A DNA stretch of 64,000 nt from Microbacterium proteolyticum (GCF_029639405.1 NZ_CP121274.1:2604001-2668000), one strand, 5' to 3'. Counted from the stretch's first letter, positions 1-9,689 are shown. The notes: generated by a model not told the origin, from the sequence alone. Made by a program: numbers and translations.

Positions 1-406
1 CGTCGTCCGGATCGTCGAGCGCACCCCCGTCGGAGTCGTTCAGACGCCCGCGGGCTACACCCTCGTGGATGCCGCCGGGGTCGTGCTGTCGACCACTCCG
101 ACCGCGCCGGACGGCCAGCCGGTGATCGATGCGGCGGGCGGGACGGATGCGGAGCCGTTCCACGCCGTCGGACGCGTCATGCGCGCTCTGCCCGACGGCA
201 TCCGTTCGCAGGTGACGGCGGTGTCCGCGACCACCCCCGACGATGTGACGCTGACCCTCGGAGCCACGGGCACGAAGGTCGTGTGGGGGAGCGCCGACCG
301 CTCCGCCGAGAAGGCGCGCGTGCTCGACCTGCTGATGCAGAAGAGCCCGCCCGATCGCACCAAGGAGTACGACGTCACGTCTCCCGAGGCGGGCGTGCTC
401 CGCTGA
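1..406 (+). CDS. ftsQ: Cell division protein FtsQ, C-terminal part (cut by window start)
   Basis: The frame is open from the first base and reads codons from position 2 to a TGA at 404-406, giving about 134 residues. The fragment has the FtsQ-type C-terminal pattern (RIVERTPVGVV, a YTLVDAAGVV strand, then a variable tail). FtsQ is a single-pass division protein that links early and late divisome components outside the membrane. Its identity rests on this pattern and on its place immediately upstream of ftsZ, the standard actinobacterial order. The N-terminal cytoplasmic tail, membrane helix and POTRA domain lie outside the window. Confidence 0.88.
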   Translation, partial: VVRIVERTPVGVVQTPAGYTLVDAAGVVLSTTPTAPDGQPVIDAAGGTDAEPFHAVGRVMRALPDGIRSQVTAVSATTPDDVTLTLGATGTKVVWGSADRSAEKARVLDLLMQKSPPDRTKEYDVTSPEAGVLR

Positions 407-480
407 TCCGCGGCGCGATAATCCGACACGCCGCGTGTCGGGCGGGTTGGGCCGGTGCGTCCGCCTACCTTCGAGCTAAG

Positions 481-530
481 GAATTGCATACCGGGCAATT
501 CTTTAACCCTCAACATGAGGTTTAGAGTTT
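481..530 (+). promoter_or_regulatory. AT-rich ftsQ-ftsZ intergenic element with two inverted repeats
   Basis: An AT-rich island in otherwise GC-rich DNA holds a perfect 7-bp inverted repeat, GAATTGC (481-487) and GCAATTC (495-501). A second, imperfect repeat (AACCCTCA/TGAGGTTT, 505-523) follows at once. It lies 27-76 bp before the ftsZ ATG and is probably part of the ftsZ promoter or leader. No function is proven from sequence. Confidence 0.5.
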
Positions 531-556
531 CAGGTTCGGGGATAACGGAGGCCGGC

Positions 557-1735
557 ATGAGCCAGAACCAGAACTACCTCGCCGTCATCAAGGTCGTCGG
601 TGTGGGCGGAGGCGGCGTCAACGCCGTCAACCGCATGATCGAGCTCGGCCTGCGCGGCGTGGAGTTCATCGCGATCAACACCGATGCGCAGGCGCTGCTG
701 ATGAGCGACGCCGACGTCAAGCTCGACGTCGGCCGCGAGCTCACGCGGGGCCTCGGCGCCGGTGCGGATCCCGAGGTCGGCCGCCGCGCGGCCGAGGACC
801 ACGCCGAGGAGATCGAGGAGGCGCTGCGCGGCGCTGACATGGTCTTCGTGACCGCGGGCGAGGGCGGCGGAACCGGCACGGGCGGCGCGCCCGTCGTGGC
901 GAAGATCGCCAAGTCGATCGGCGCCCTGACCATCGGTGTCGTCACCAAGCCGTTCTCGTTCGAGGGCCGACGCCGGCAGAGCCAGGCCGAGGCCGGTGTC
1001 GGGCGTCTGAAGGAAGAGGTCGACACCCTCATCGTGGTGCCGAACGACCGCCTGCTGGAGATCAGCGACCGCGGCATCTCGATGATCGAGGCCTTCGCCA
1101 CGGCCGACCAGGTGCTCCTGGCCGGTGTGCAGGGCATCACCGACCTCATCACCACCCCCGGTCTCATCAACCTCGACTTCGCCGACGTCAAGTCGGTCAT
1201 GCAGGGCGCGGGCTCCGCGCTCATGGGCATCGGCTCGGCGCGCGGCGCCGACCGGGCGATCAAGGCCGCGGAGCTCGCCGTCGAGTCGCCGCTCCTCGAA
1301 GCCTCCATCGAGGGAGCGCACGGTGTCCTGCTGTCGATCCAGGGCGGATCGAACCTCGGCATCTTCGAGATCAACGACGCCGCCCAGCTGGTGAAGGAGG
1401 CCGCGCACCCCGAGGCCAACATCATCTTCGGAACGGTCATCGACGACACGCTCGGCGACGAGGTGCGTGTCACGGTCATCGCGGCCGGTTTCGACGGTGG
1501 CGAGCCGTCGCTGCGCATCGATCCCGTCGGCGCCCAGCGTCCCGTCGCCGCACCGGCCGTCCCGGCGATCCCCGCCGACGACGTCGCGCGCGACCTCGAC
1601 GCCGCCGAGGAGCAGAAGGCCCAGGCCCCCGAGCGCAAGCCCGAGCCGGCCCCCGTGGCCGCACGCGTGCCCGACACGTCGTACGACTCCGGCTTCGCGG
1701 ACGACGACCTGGACGTGCCCGACTTCCTCAAGTGA
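557..1735 (+). CDS. ftsZ: Cell division GTPase FtsZ
   Basis: The protein has 392 residues. FtsZ is the tubulin-like GTPase that polymerises into the cytokinetic Z-ring. The sequence shows the N-terminal [13 protein letters not shown] nucleotide-binding loop, the tubulin signature GGGTGTG at residues 103-109, NDRLL, and the T7-like loop [15 protein letters not shown] variable Pro/Ala-rich linker follows, then the conserved C-terminal peptide [10 protein letters not shown], which binds SepF and similar partners. ATG 557 is chosen because it follows a GGAGG-type site and matches the usual FtsZ N-terminus. The frame is open 34 codons further upstream, but that stretch covers the regulatory repeats. 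Confidence 0.99.
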   Translation: MSQNQNYLAVIKVVGVGGGGVNAVNRMIELGLRGVEFIAINTDAQALLMSDADVKLDVGRELTRGLGAGADPEVGRRAAEDHAEEIEEALRGADMVFVTAGEGGGTGTGGAPVVAKIAKSIGALTIGVVTKPFSFEGRRRQSQAEAGVGRLKEEVDTLIVVPNDRLLEISDRGISMIEAFATADQVLLAGVQGITDLITTPGLINLDFADVKSVMQGAGSALMGIGSARGADRAIKAAELAVESPLLEASIEGAHGVLLSIQGGSNLGIFEINDAAQLVKEAAHPEANIIFGTVIDDTLGDEVRVTVIAAGFDGGEPSLRIDPVGAQRPVAAPAVPAIPADDVARDLDAAEEQKAQAPERKPEPAPVAARVPDTSYDSGFADDDLDVPDFLK

Positions 1736-1800
1736 GCACGAACGGCTGACGCAGCGGGTCCGGTCTCCACCGGGCCCGCTGCGTCGTCGAAGGAGTACCC

Positions 1801-2484
1801 ATGGACACCGCCCTCGCCGACCGCCTGGCATCCGTCGACGCGCGCATCGTCGACGCGGCCCGAGACGCCGGTCGCGATCCCGCCGAGATCACGCGCATCG
1901 TCGTCACCAAGTTCCATCCGGCGTCGCTCATCACCGACCTGTACGCCCTGGGCGTGCGCGACATCGGCGAGAACCGCCAGCAGGAGCTGACGGCCAAACA
2001 CCGCGAACTCGGGGCCCTCGAGGGTCTCCGCTGGCATTTCATCGGCCAGGCTCAGACCAACAAGGCCCGTGCCGTCCGCGCCGCCGCCGACGTGGTCCAC
2101 TCCGTCGACCGGCCGCGCATCGCGGACGCCCTGGATGCCGCCGGCGACGGCGCCGTCCTCGACGTGCTGCTGCAGGTGAATCTGACGGACGATCCCGGCC
2201 GCGGCGGTGTCGTTCCCGCCGAGGCGGAGGCCCTGGCCGCCCACGTCGCCTCGCTCGGAACGCTCCGGCTCCGTGGTGTCATGGCGGTCGCGCCGCTGGA
2301 CGAGGAACCCGCGCCGGCGTTCGCGCGGCTCCGCGCCTGCGCGGACGAGGTCCGGCGTGTCGTCCCCGACGCGACGTGGATCTCCGCCGGGATGACGGGG
2401 GATTTCCCGGAAGCCGTCGCGATGGGCGCGACACACCTGCGGATCGGCTCCGCAATCACGGGTCCGCGCCCCGCGCGCGACTAG
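1801..2484 (+). CDS. yggS: YggS/PLPBP-family pyridoxal phosphate homeostasis protein
   Basis: The 227-residue protein has the alanine-racemase-like barrel of the YggS (YlmE) family, including VVTKFHPA with the PLP-binding lysine, [31 protein letters not shown] and the C-terminal [10 protein letters not shown] phosphate-binding end. Family members bind PLP and affect vitamin B6 and amino-acid homeostasis, and have no established catalytic activity. The gene has a good GGAG site before ATG 1801 and sits between ftsZ and sepF, its usual place in Gram-positive division clusters. Confidence 0.96.
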   Translation: MDTALADRLASVDARIVDAARDAGRDPAEITRIVVTKFHPASLITDLYALGVRDIGENRQQELTAKHRELGALEGLRWHFIGQAQTNKARAVRAAADVVHSVDRPRIADALDAAGDGAVLDVLLQVNLTDDPGRGGVVPAEAEALAAHVASLGTLRLRGVMAVAPLDEEPAPAFARLRACADEVRRVVPDATWISAGMTGDFPEAVAMGATHLRIGSAITGPRPARD

Positions 2485-2515
2485 CCTCGAAACAGACGAG
2501 CGAACGGAGGATGCG

Positions 2516-2977
2516 ATGTCGAACCCGCTCAAGAAGACGATGGTGTACCTGGGCCTCGCCGACGAGGAGGAGACCTATGAGGAGACCGCTCCGCAGCCGG
2601 TCGCGCGCAAGCAGCCCGCGGCTGTCGAGAAGGCCGCTCCGGTGACGCCGCTCCACCGCCCGGCCGTGGTGCGTCAGCCCGCCGCCGGCCCGGTGAGCGA
2701 GATCCTCACCGTGCACCCCAAGCAGTACCGCGACGCGCAGACGATCGCCGAGAACTTCCGCGAGGGGATCCCGGTCATCATCAACCTGTCGCAGATGAGC
2801 GATGCCGACGCGCGTCGCCTGATCGATTTCGCGAGCGGCCTGTCGCTCGGTCTGTACGGACGCATCGAGCGGGTCACGAGCAAGGTCTTCCTGCTCTCGC
2901 CCGAGAACATCGCCGTGTCCGGCGACGGTGCGATCGCGCAGGCCGACCCCGAGGCCGCGCCCTTCGCGTCCCAGTAA
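2516..2977 (+). CDS. sepF: Cell division protein SepF
   Basis: The 153-residue protein has the SepF layout. The N-terminal [19 protein letters not shown] is the amphipathic membrane-binding segment, followed by a disordered linker. The C-terminal domain (about residues 60-145) carries [46 protein letters not shown] and [10 protein letters not shown]. SepF tethers FtsZ filaments to the membrane and is important in actinobacteria, which lack FtsA and ZipA. GGAGG lies just before ATG 2516. A TAGCCT -10-like hexamer near 2482 suggests it can also be transcribed apart from yggS. Confidence 0.97.
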   Translation: MSNPLKKTMVYLGLADEEETYEETAPQPVARKQPAAVEKAAPVTPLHRPAVVRQPAAGPVSEILTVHPKQYRDAQTIAENFREGIPVIINLSQMSDADARRLIDFASGLSLGLYGRIERVTSKVFLLSPENIAVSGDGAIAQADPEAAPFASQ

Positions 2978-2983
2978 TCGATC

Positions 2984-3286
2984 GTGGCCGTCCTGAGCCT
3001 GGTCGGCTCCATCCTCAGCGCGCTCCTGTTCATCTACATCGTTCTGCTGCTGGCGCGTCTCGTGCTGGAGTACATCCCGATGTTCAACCGTGAATGGCGT
3101 CCCCGCGGCGCCATGCTGGTGGTGGCCGAGATCGTCTACACCGTCACCGACCCGCCGATCCGACTCCTTCGGCGTGTGATCCCTCCGCTTCGCATCGGCG
3201 GGATCGCGATCGATTTCGCGTTCGCGATCACGATGTTCGCTTGCTTCCTGCTGCTCAGCGTCACGCGGTCGCTCGCGGCACTCTGA
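2984..3286 (+). CDS. yggT: YggT-family membrane protein
   Basis: The 100-residue protein has two hydrophobic segments (about 5-25 and 75-97) around the conserved YggT loop with TDPPIRLLRRVIPPLRIGGIAID. The function of YggT/YlmG proteins is not settled; they recur next to sepF and divIVA and are thought to help envelope organisation or division. It starts at GTG 2984, seven bases after the sepF stop, so the two genes are probably co-transcribed and translationally coupled. Confidence 0.92.
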   Translation: MAVLSLVGSILSALLFIYIVLLLARLVLEYIPMFNREWRPRGAMLVVAEIVYTVTDPPIRLLRRVIPPLRIGGIAIDFAFAITMFACFLLLSVTRSLAAL

Positions 3287-3296
3287 CCCCTGCACA

Positions 3297-3331
3297 GCCG
3301 TCGCCCTTCGACACTGGAGAAGGGCGACGGC
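3297..3331 (+). terminator. Hairpin between yggT and wag31
   Basis: A perfect 13-bp stem, GCCGTCGCCCTTC (3297-3309) with GAAGGGCGACGGC (3319-3331), has a 9-nt loop and no T-run. It lies 11 bp after yggT and about 80 bp before wag31. A TATGCT hexamer follows directly at 3332-3337, which suggests termination of the upstream unit and a separate wag31 promoter. Confidence 0.6.
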
Positions 3332-3407
3332 TATGCTGTTCCGAAGCGGTGTGCCCCGGTGCGACACCCCCCAGTTCCGATTCAGAGCTCTCGAAAGAGG
3401 AAACACC

Positions 3408-4025
3408 ATGGCACTGACCCCCGATGACGTCGTCACCAAGCAGTTCCAGCACGTGCGCTTCAAGGAGGGCTTCGACCCCGACGAGGTCGACGACTTCCTC
3501 GACGAGATCGTCGTCGAATGGCGCAAGACGATCGCTGAGAACGAAGAGCTGAAGGCCAAGCTCGCGGCGTTCGAGTCCGGTGAGGCAGCCCCCGCGGCTC
3601 CCGCCGCCGAGGCGCCCCAGGCCGAGGAGCCCGTCGTCACCGAGGTGCCGGCCCCCGCTCCGGCCGCGGCTCCCGCCGCCGAGTCCGACGCGGCACCCGC
3701 CGCCCAGAGCGCCGGAATCATCGAGCTGGCCCAGCGTCTGCACGACGAGCACGTCGCCGAGGGCAAGGCCCAGCGCGACCAGCTCATCTCCGAGGCTCAG
3801 GCCCAGGCGGCATCCATCGTCGCCGAGGCCGAGAAGCAGGGCCGCGAAGAGCGCGCCCGCCTCGAGAAGGAGCGCACCACGCTCGAGGGTCGCATCACCG
3901 AGCTCCGCAACTTCGAGCGCGACTACCGCTCGCAGCTGCGTTCCTACATCGAGGGTCAGCTCCGCGACCTCGACACGGCCGGTTCGTCGTCGGGCTCCAC
4001 GCCCGTGTCGGCGATCGGTCTGTAG
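3408..4025 (+). CDS. wag31: DivIVA/Wag31 polar growth scaffold protein
   Basis: The 205-residue coiled-coil protein begins with the DivIVA signature MALTPDDVVTKQF...FKEGFDPDEVDDFLDEI, the lipid-binding N-terminal domain that senses negative membrane curvature. A Pro/Ala/Glu-rich linker (about residues 55-100) and a long charged coiled coil (about 105-190) follow. In actinobacteria this protein marks the pole and directs polar peptidoglycan synthesis, and is often essential. ATG 3408 is preferred over the longer open frame because it follows AAGAGGAAAC and gives the canonical N-terminus. Confidence 0.96.
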   Translation: MALTPDDVVTKQFQHVRFKEGFDPDEVDDFLDEIVVEWRKTIAENEELKAKLAAFESGEAAPAAPAAEAPQAEEPVVTEVPAPAPAAAPAAESDAAPAAQSAGIIELAQRLHDEHVAEGKAQRDQLISEAQAQAASIVAEAEKQGREERARLEKERTTLEGRITELRNFERDYRSQLRSYIEGQLRDLDTAGSSSGSTPVSAIGL

Positions 4026-4034
4026 GCCGACTCT

Positions 4035-4619
4035 TTGCGCAGTCGATCTCCTCTGCGTTCGGCGGCGGCCGGCGCCCTCGTCGCGATTCTCGCGGCGGTG
4101 GTGCTGGCCGCCGACCAGTTGGCGAAGACGATCGCCATCGACAATCTCCCCCCGGAGCGTGTCGTGCCGGTGATCGGCGAAGCGCTGCAGTTCTACCTGG
4201 TTCGAAACCCGGGGGCGGCGTTCTCCCTCGGTGAGAGCGTGACCTGGATCTTCACGATCGCGCTCGCGGTCGTCGCGGTCATCATCGTCTTCCTCGCCGT
4301 GACGCGCGTGCGGTCCCGTCTGTGGGCGATCGTGCTCGGGTTGCTGCTCGGCGGTGTCCTCGGAAACCTCACCGACCGCCTCCTGCGCGAGCCCGGGTTC
4401 CCCGTCGGCCACGTGGTCGACTTCATCTCGACGCCGTGGATGATGCCCGCGATCTACAACGTCGCCGACGTGTTCATCGTGTCGATGATGATCTCCGTCG
4501 CGCTGCTGGTGCTGTTCGGTCTCCGCCTGGATGGCACCCGCGAGACCCGCGCATCGCGCGCGTCCGCCGCCGCATCCGACGACGCGGTCGAGACGTCCGG
4601 CGAATCCGGCGTCCGCTGA
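4035..4619 (+). CDS. lspA: Lipoprotein signal peptidase (signal peptidase II)
   Basis: The 194-residue integral membrane aspartyl peptidase cleaves lipoprotein signal peptides after diacylglyceryl modification. It has four hydrophobic helices and the conserved blocks [22 protein letters not shown] and VVDFI...YNVADVFI. The two catalytic aspartates should be those in GNLTDR and NVADVF. The apparent start is TTG 4035, nine bases after the wag31 stop. The C-terminal 25 residues are an Ala/Ser/Thr-rich hydrophilic tail longer than in many homologues. It is followed after one base by the pseudouridine synthase gene, as is common. Confidence 0.95.
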   Translation: MRSRSPLRSAAAGALVAILAAVVLAADQLAKTIAIDNLPPERVVPVIGEALQFYLVRNPGAAFSLGESVTWIFTIALAVVAVIIVFLAVTRVRSRLWAIVLGLLLGGVLGNLTDRLLREPGFPVGHVVDFISTPWMMPAIYNVADVFIVSMMISVALLVLFGLRLDGTRETRASRASAAASDDAVETSGESGVR

Positions 4620-4620
4620 C

Positions 4621-5544
4621 ATGGACTCGCGGAGTCTTCCCGTCCCGGACGGGCTCGAGGGGGCGCGCGTCGACCAGGCCCTCGCCAAGATGCTGGGCTT
4701 CTCGCGCACGTTCGCGGCCGAGGTGGCCGACGCCGGCGGAGTGACCGTCGACGGGCGCACGGTCGGTCGATCCGATCGGTTGCGCGCGGGCACGTGGCTG
4801 AGCGTCGAGTGGGAGCCCAAGCGCGACCCGGAAGTGGTCCCCGTCGCCGTGCCGGACCTCGGCATCGTGTGGGACGACGACGACATCGTCGTCGTCGACA
4901 AGCCGTCCGGGGTCGCCGCGCATCCGTCGGTGGGGTGGGAGGGGCCGACCGTCCTCGGTGCATTGGCCGCCGCGGGATTCCGGATCGCCACGAGCGGTGC
5001 CGCCGAGCGGCGGGGAATCGTCCACCGCCTCGACGTGGGCACGAGCGGTCTCATGGTCGTGGCCAAGACCGAGCGGGCCTACACGGTGTTGAAGGCGGCC
5101 TTCAAGGACCGGACCGTCGACAAGATCTACCACGCCGTCGTCCAGGGGCACCCCGATCCGCTCGCCGGAACGATCGACGCCCCGATCGGGCGGCATCCGC
5201 ATCATTCGTGGAAGTTCGCCGTGACCCCCGACGGCAAGGACTCCGTCACCCACTACGAGACCCTCGAGGCGTTCCCGCGGGCGTCGTTGCTGGAGATCCA
5301 CCTCGAGACGGGACGGACGCACCAGATCCGCGTCCACATGGCTGCTCACCGGCATCCGTGCGCGGGCGACCCGCTGTACGGTGCCGATCCCACGCTGTCG
5401 GCCCGGCTCGGTCTCACGCGCCAGTGGCTGCACGCCCACCGGCTCGCCTTCGCCCACCCGGCGACGGGGGAGTGGGCGAGCTTCGAGTCGCCCTACCCGG
5501 CCGATCTGCAGCACGCCCTCGACGTGCTGCGCGACGGCGCCTGA
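4621..5544 (+). CDS. RluA/RluD-family 23S rRNA pseudouridine synthase
   Basis: The 307-residue protein has an N-terminal S4-type RNA-binding domain (about 10-75) and a RluA catalytic domain. The catalytic motif [18 protein letters not shown] holds the conserved aspartate (HRLDxGTSG), and [14 protein letters not shown] and GDPLYGA are also present. RluD-type enzymes isomerise uridines in 23S rRNA; the exact target cannot be read from sequence. ATG 4621 is one base after the lspA stop, so the genes are coupled. The lspA-rluD pairing is widespread in bacteria. Confidence 0.94.
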   Translation: MDSRSLPVPDGLEGARVDQALAKMLGFSRTFAAEVADAGGVTVDGRTVGRSDRLRAGTWLSVEWEPKRDPEVVPVAVPDLGIVWDDDDIVVVDKPSGVAAHPSVGWEGPTVLGALAAAGFRIATSGAAERRGIVHRLDVGTSGLMVVAKTERAYTVLKAAFKDRTVDKIYHAVVQGHPDPLAGTIDAPIGRHPHHSWKFAVTPDGKDSVTHYETLEAFPRASLLEIHLETGRTHQIRVHMAAHRHPCAGDPLYGADPTLSARLGLTRQWLHAHRLAFAHPATGEWASFESPYPADLQHALDVLRDGA

Positions 5545-5553
5545 GGCGACGGG

Positions 5554-6027
5554 TCAGCGGCCGCCCTCGAACCTGGCCGGTCCGGGCGTGAGCGCCGCGC
5601 GCACGCGCGCCGCCATCTCGGCATCCAGTATCCGGTCGATCTCCGCGACGGGATGCCACCCGACCTCGGTCATCTCGCCGTCCACGGGCTCGGGCTCGCC
5701 GTCGACCCAGGTGCACGCGAACGTCAGGTCGAGGTAGTCGCTCCGGTCGCCGTTGGCGTAGGTGACGCGGGGGATCTGATGCACCCAGGCGAGCCGCTCG
5801 ACACGGATGCGGACACCCGCCTCCTCCTCGGCCTCGCGGACCGCGGCGTCGGCGGGTTCCTCGCCGGGATCGACGATGCCGGTGACGGGCGTGAGCCGGC
5901 CCGTGTCGCTGCGGCGGCCCAGGAGGAGCTCGTCCCCCCGGACGACGACGGCGGTCACTCCCACCAGCGGCAGGGGCATCGTGCCGACGTGGCGGCGCAG
6001 TTCCAGGACGAAGTCGGGAGTGGGCAC
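5554..6027 (-). CDS. NUDIX hydrolase
   Basis: The 157-residue protein carries a full Nudix box, G-IVDPGEEPADAAVREAEEEAGV, after a TAVVVRGDELLLGRR strand. This supports hydrolysis of a nucleoside diphosphate linked to another group. The substrate is unknown, but the short single-domain form resembles ADP-ribose or housekeeping Nudix enzymes. It starts at GTG 6027 immediately after a leaderless-type -10 box and is divergent from dnaE. Its stop faces the pseudouridine synthase stop with nine bases between. Confidence 0.9.
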   Translation of the reverse strand: MPTPDFVLELRRHVGTMPLPLVGVTAVVVRGDELLLGRRSDTGRLTPVTGIVDPGEEPADAAVREAEEEAGVRIRVERLAWVHQIPRVTYANGDRSDYLDLTFACTWVDGEPEPVDGEMTEVGWHPVAEIDRILDAEMAARVRAALTPGPARFEGGR

Positions 6028-6033
6028 GCGCCC

Positions 6034-6039
6034 ACGCTA
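6034..6039 (-). promoter_or_regulatory. -10 box (TAGCGT) of the NUDIX gene, leaderless type
   Basis: TAGCGT on the minus strand lies six bases before the GTG start at 6027, so transcription would begin at or next to the start codon. No clear -35 box is visible. Confidence 0.6.
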
Positions 6040-6066
6040 ACCCAGGCCGATGTCGGGGGAGGAACG

Positions 6067-6072
6067 TACACT
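6067..6072 (+). promoter_or_regulatory. -10 box (TACACT) of dnaE, leaderless type
   Basis: TACACT lies six bases before GTG 6079. The only purine-rich GGAGGA run is about 20 bases upstream, too far to act as a normal ribosome site. A leaderless dnaE transcript is therefore the simplest reading. The divergent NUDIX -10 box is 27 bp away. Confidence 0.6.
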
Positions 6073-6078
6073 CGACGG

Positions 6079-9000
6079 GTGGCAGCAGACTCCTTCGTTC
6101 ACCTTCACGTGCACAGCGAGTACTCCATGCTCGATGGGGCCGCGCGCATCGGACCCATGGTGCAGGAGGCCGTGAAACTGGGCATGCCGGCGATCGCGGT
6201 GACCGATCACGGCAACACCTTCGCCGCCTACGAGTTCTACAAGACGGCGAAGGATGCCGGTATCAAGCCGATCATCGGCATCGAGGCCTACGTGACTCCC
6301 GGCACCCATCGCTCCGACAAGTCGCGCGTGCGGTGGGGGACGCCCGAGCAGCAGAGCGACGACGTATCCGGTTCCGGCGCGTACACGCACATGACGCTGC
6401 TGTCCGAGACCACCGAGGGCATGCACAACCTGTTCCGGCTGTCGTCGCGGTCGAGCATGGAGGGCTACTACTTCAAGCCCCGCATGGACCGCGAGCTGCT
6501 GCAGACGTACAGCAAGGGCCTCATCGCGACGACCGGGTGTCCCTCGGGCGAGGTCCAGACGCGCCTGCGCCTGGGGCAGTACGACGCGGCCAAGGCGGCC
6601 GCCGCCGAGTTCCAGGACATCTTCGGCAAAGACAACTATTTCGCCGAGATCATGGACCACGGTCTGTCGATCGAGCGCCGCATCATGTCGGATCTGCTGC
6701 GGCTCGCCAAAGAGCTCGACATCCCGCTCCTGGGCACGAACGACCTCCACTACACGCACCAGCACGACGCCACGAGTCATGCGGCTCTGCTGTGCGTGCA
6801 GTCCGGCTCGACGCTCGACGACCCCAAGCGCTTCAAGTTCGACGGCGACGGCTACTACGTCAAGTCCGCCGCCGAGATGCGGCAGGTGTTCCGCGACAAC
6901 CCCGAAGCGTGCGACAACACGCTGCTGATCGCCGAGCGATGCGACGTCGAGTTCAACACCTCGGCCAACTACATGCCCCGCTTCCCGGTCCCCGACGGCG
7001 AGACCGAAGACAGCTGGATGATCAAGGAGGTCGAGACCGGGCTCCACGACCGGTACCCGGGCGGCATCCCCGACGAGGTTCGCAAGCAGGCCGAGTACGA
7101 GACCGGCGTCATCCTCCAGATGGGGTTCCCGGGATACTTCCTCGTCGTCGCCGACTTCATCAACTGGGCCAAGGACCACGGCATCCGCGTGGGACCGGGC
7201 CGCGGTTCGGGCGCCGGCTCGATGGTCGCGTACGCGATGAAGATCACCGACCTCGACCCGCTGCAGCACGGCCTCATCTTCGAGCGATTCCTGAACCCCG
7301 ACCGCGTGTCGATGCCCGACTTCGACGTCGACTTCGACGACCGTCGTCGCGGCGAGGTCATCCAGTACGTGACCGAGAAGTACGGCGACGAACGCGTCGC
7401 GCAGATCGTCACATACGGCACGATCAAGGCCAAGCAGGCGCTCAAGGACGCGGGCCGCGTCCTGGGGTTCCCGTTCAGCATGGGCGACAAGCTCACCAAG
7501 GCCATGCCGCCCGCGGTGATGGGCAAGGACATGCCGCTGGACGGCATGTTCAACCCCGAGCACCCGCGGTACAAGGAGGCGAGCGAGTTCCGCACGCTGA
7601 TCGAGACCGACCCCGAGGCCAAGACGGTGTTCGACACCGCCCTGGGACTCGAGAACCTCAAGCGCCAGTGGGGTGTGCACGCCGCCGGCGTCATCATGTC
7701 GAGCGAGCCTCTGATCGACATCATCCCGATCATGCGCCGCGAGCAGGACGGCCAGATCGTCACGCAGTTCGACTACCCCGCGTGCGAGTCCCTCGGGCTC
7801 ATCAAGATGGACTTCCTGGGGCTGCGCAACCTCACGATCATCAACGACGCGCTCGACAACATCGAGGCGAACCGCGGACACCCCCTCGTGCTGGAAGACC
7901 TCGACCTCGACGACGCGGCATCCTACGAACTCCTCGCGCGCGGCGACACGCTCGGCGTCTTCCAGCTCGACGGCGGACCCATGCGGTCGCTGCTGCGCCT
8001 CATGCGCCCCGACAACTTCGAGGACATCTCGGCGGTCCTGGCGCTCTACCGTCCCGGCCCGATGGGCGTGAACTCGCACATCAACTACGCGCTGCGCAAG
8101 AACAAGCAGCAGGAGATCGAGCCGATCCACCCCGAGCTGGAAGAGCCGCTCGCCGACATCCTGGACACCACGTACGGCCTGATCGTCTACCAGGAGCAGG
8201 TCATGGCCGTGGCCCAGCGGGTCGCCGGCTACACCCTCGGTCAAGCCGACCTCCTCCGGCGCGCGATGGGCAAGAAGAAGAAGAGCGAGCTCGATAAGCA
8301 GAAAGAGATCTTCTTCGGCGGCATGACCGAGCGCGGCTTCGGCGACGTGGCGCAGCAGACGCTGTGGAAGGTGCTCGAGTCGTTCGCCGACTACGCCTTC
8401 AACAAGGCACACACCGCCGCCTACGGTCTGGTGTCGTACTGGACGGCGTATCTGAAGGCCCACTATCCCGCCGAGTACATGGCCGCCCTGCTCACGAGCG
8501 TCGGCGATTCCAAGGACAAGATGGCGGTGTACCTCAACGAGTGCCGCCGCATGGGCATCAAGGTGCTCCCGCCCGATGTGAACGAATCGATCCGGTTCTT
8601 CGCTGCCGTCGGCGAAGACATCCGCTTCGGTCTGGGCGCCGTCCGCAACGTCGGCACCAACGTCGTCGACGGGATCGTCGCGGCGCGTCAGGATGCCAAG
8701 TACACCTCGTTCCACGACTTCCTGTCCAAGGTGCCGCTGCACGTGGCCAACAAGCGCACGGTGGAATCCCTCATCAAGGCGGGGGCGTTCGACTCGCTCG
8801 GGTCCACGCGCCGCGCGCTCGTCGAGATCCACGAGGACGCCTGCGAAGGGGCCGTGCTCGACAAGCGCCGCGAGGCGAACGGCGAGGTGGGCTTCGATTT
8901 CGACTCGCTGTGGGACGAGCCGCAGCAGGACGCGAAGGTCCCCGAACGTCCGGAGTGGACCAAGAAGGACAAGCTGGCGTTCGAGCGGGAGATGTTGGGG

Positions 9001-9591
9001 CTCTACGTCTCGGACCACCCGCTGGCCGGGCTCGAGGTGCCCCTCGCCAAGCACGCGTCGACGTCGATCCATGACCTGCTCGCCTCCGACGACGTGCAGG
9101 ACGGTGACCAGGTCACCGTCGCGGGTCTGCTCACCAGCGTCCAGCACCGCGTCGCGAAGCAGAGCGGCAACCCCTATGGCATGGTCACCGTAGAGGACTT
9201 CAACGGCGAGGTGACCGTGATGTTCATGGGCAAGACCTACGCCGAGTTCGCTCCCGTGCTGCAGGCGGACTCGATTCTCGTCGTCCGCGGCCGCGTGTCG
9301 CGTCGCGACGACGGTCTGAACCTCCACGCGCAGTCGGCGTTCGTCCCCGACCTCGAGGGCTTCGACGCGATGAGCGGTCTTACACTGGTCGTCCCCGAGC
9401 AGCGGGCGAACGAAACGCTCGTCGGCGAACTCGCCCAGATGCTGCGTCGGCACGCCGGCGACACGGAGGTGACTCTCAAGCTCCACAAAGGTGGCACCGC
9501 CAAGGTCTTCGAGGTGCCCATGCCGGTGCGGGTGACCGCTGATCTCTTCGGAGAGCTCAAGGGCCTGCTCGGCCCGAACTGCCTGGGCTGA
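6079..9591 (+). CDS. dnaE: DNA polymerase III alpha subunit
   Basis: The 1170-residue protein is the catalytic subunit of the replicative polymerase and matches the usual DnaE1 length. It begins with the PHP domain (HLHVHSEYSMLDGA, then TDHGN). The C-family palm has GPGRGSGAGS and the catalytic aspartates in PDFDVDFDDRRRG (about residue 413). The fingers region has AKQALKDAGRV and YQEQVMAVAQ, then FNKAHTAAYG. A helix-hairpin-helix region and an OB fold (GLLTSVQHRVAKQSGNPYG) come near the C-terminus. GTG 6079 is chosen because it gives the canonical N-terminus just before the PHP strand; the longer frame runs antisense through the NUDIX gene. Confidence 0.99.
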   Translation: MAADSFVHLHVHSEYSMLDGAARIGPMVQEAVKLGMPAIAVTDHGNTFAAYEFYKTAKDAGIKPIIGIEAYVTPGTHRSDKSRVRWGTPEQQSDDVSGSGAYTHMTLLSETTEGMHNLFRLSSRSSMEGYYFKPRMDRELLQTYSKGLIATTGCPSGEVQTRLRLGQYDAAKAAAAEFQDIFGKDNYFAEIMDHGLSIERRIMSDLLRLAKELDIPLLGTNDLHYTHQHDATSHAALLCVQSGSTLDDPKRFKFDGDGYYVKSAAEMRQVFRDNPEACDNTLLIAERCDVEFNTSANYMPRFPVPDGETEDSWMIKEVETGLHDRYPGGIPDEVRKQAEYETGVILQMGFPGYFLVVADFINWAKDHGIRVGPGRGSGAGSMVAYAMKITDLDPLQHGLIFERFLNPDRVSMPDFDVDFDDRRRGEVIQYVTEKYGDERVAQIVTYGTIKAKQALKDAGRVLGFPFSMGDKLTKAMPPAVMGKDMPLDGMFNPEHPRYKEASEFRTLIETDPEAKTVFDTALGLENLKRQWGVHAAGVIMSSEPLIDIIPIMRREQDGQIVTQFDYPACESLGLIKMDFLGLRNLTIINDALDNIEANRGHPLVLEDLDLDDAASYELLARGDTLGVFQLDGGPMRSLLRLMRPDNFEDISAVLALYRPGPMGVNSHINYALRKNKQQEIEPIHPELEEPLADILDTTYGLIVYQEQVMAVAQRVAGYTLGQADLLRRAMGKKKKSELDKQKEIFFGGMTERGFGDVAQQTLWKVLESFADYAFNKAHTAAYGLVSYWTAYLKAHYPAEYMAALLTSVGDSKDKMAVYLNECRRMGIKVLPPDVNESIRFFAAVGEDIRFGLGAVRNVGTNVVDGIVAARQDAKYTSFHDFLSKVPLHVANKRTVESLIKAGAFDSLGSTRRALVEIHEDACEGAVLDKRREANGEVGFDFDSLWDEPQQDAKVPERPEWTKKDKLAFEREMLGLYVSDHPLAGLEVPLAKHASTSIHDLLASDDVQDGDQVTVAGLLTSVQHRVAKQSGNPYGMVTVEDFNGEVTVMFMGKTYAEFAPVLQADSILVVRGRVSRRDDGLNLHAQSAFVPDLEGFDAMSGLTLVVPEQRANETLVGELAQMLRRHAGDTEVTLKLHKGGTAKVFEVPMPVRVTADLFGELKGLLGPNCLG

Positions 9592-9611
9592 CGCCCCGGC
9601 CGTGCTGTCAA

Positions 9612-9629
9612 CCCGGGGTCCTCCCCGGG
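9612..9629 (+). terminator. Short GC hairpin after dnaE
   Basis: CCCGGGG (9612-9618) pairs with CCCCGGG (9623-9629) across a 4-nt loop, 20 bp after the dnaE stop. No T-run follows, so termination strength is uncertain. Confidence 0.4.
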
Positions 9630-9689
9630 ACGACGCGGCCAGTCTCACAGTGACGACGGGTGCCGAGGCACCCGAACGAAAGGACCATC

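Noticed and set aside
455..556. N-terminal extension of FtsZ from 455
   Set aside because: The extra 34 residues cover the regulatory inverted repeats and do not match FtsZ N-termini; ATG 557 has the ribosome site.
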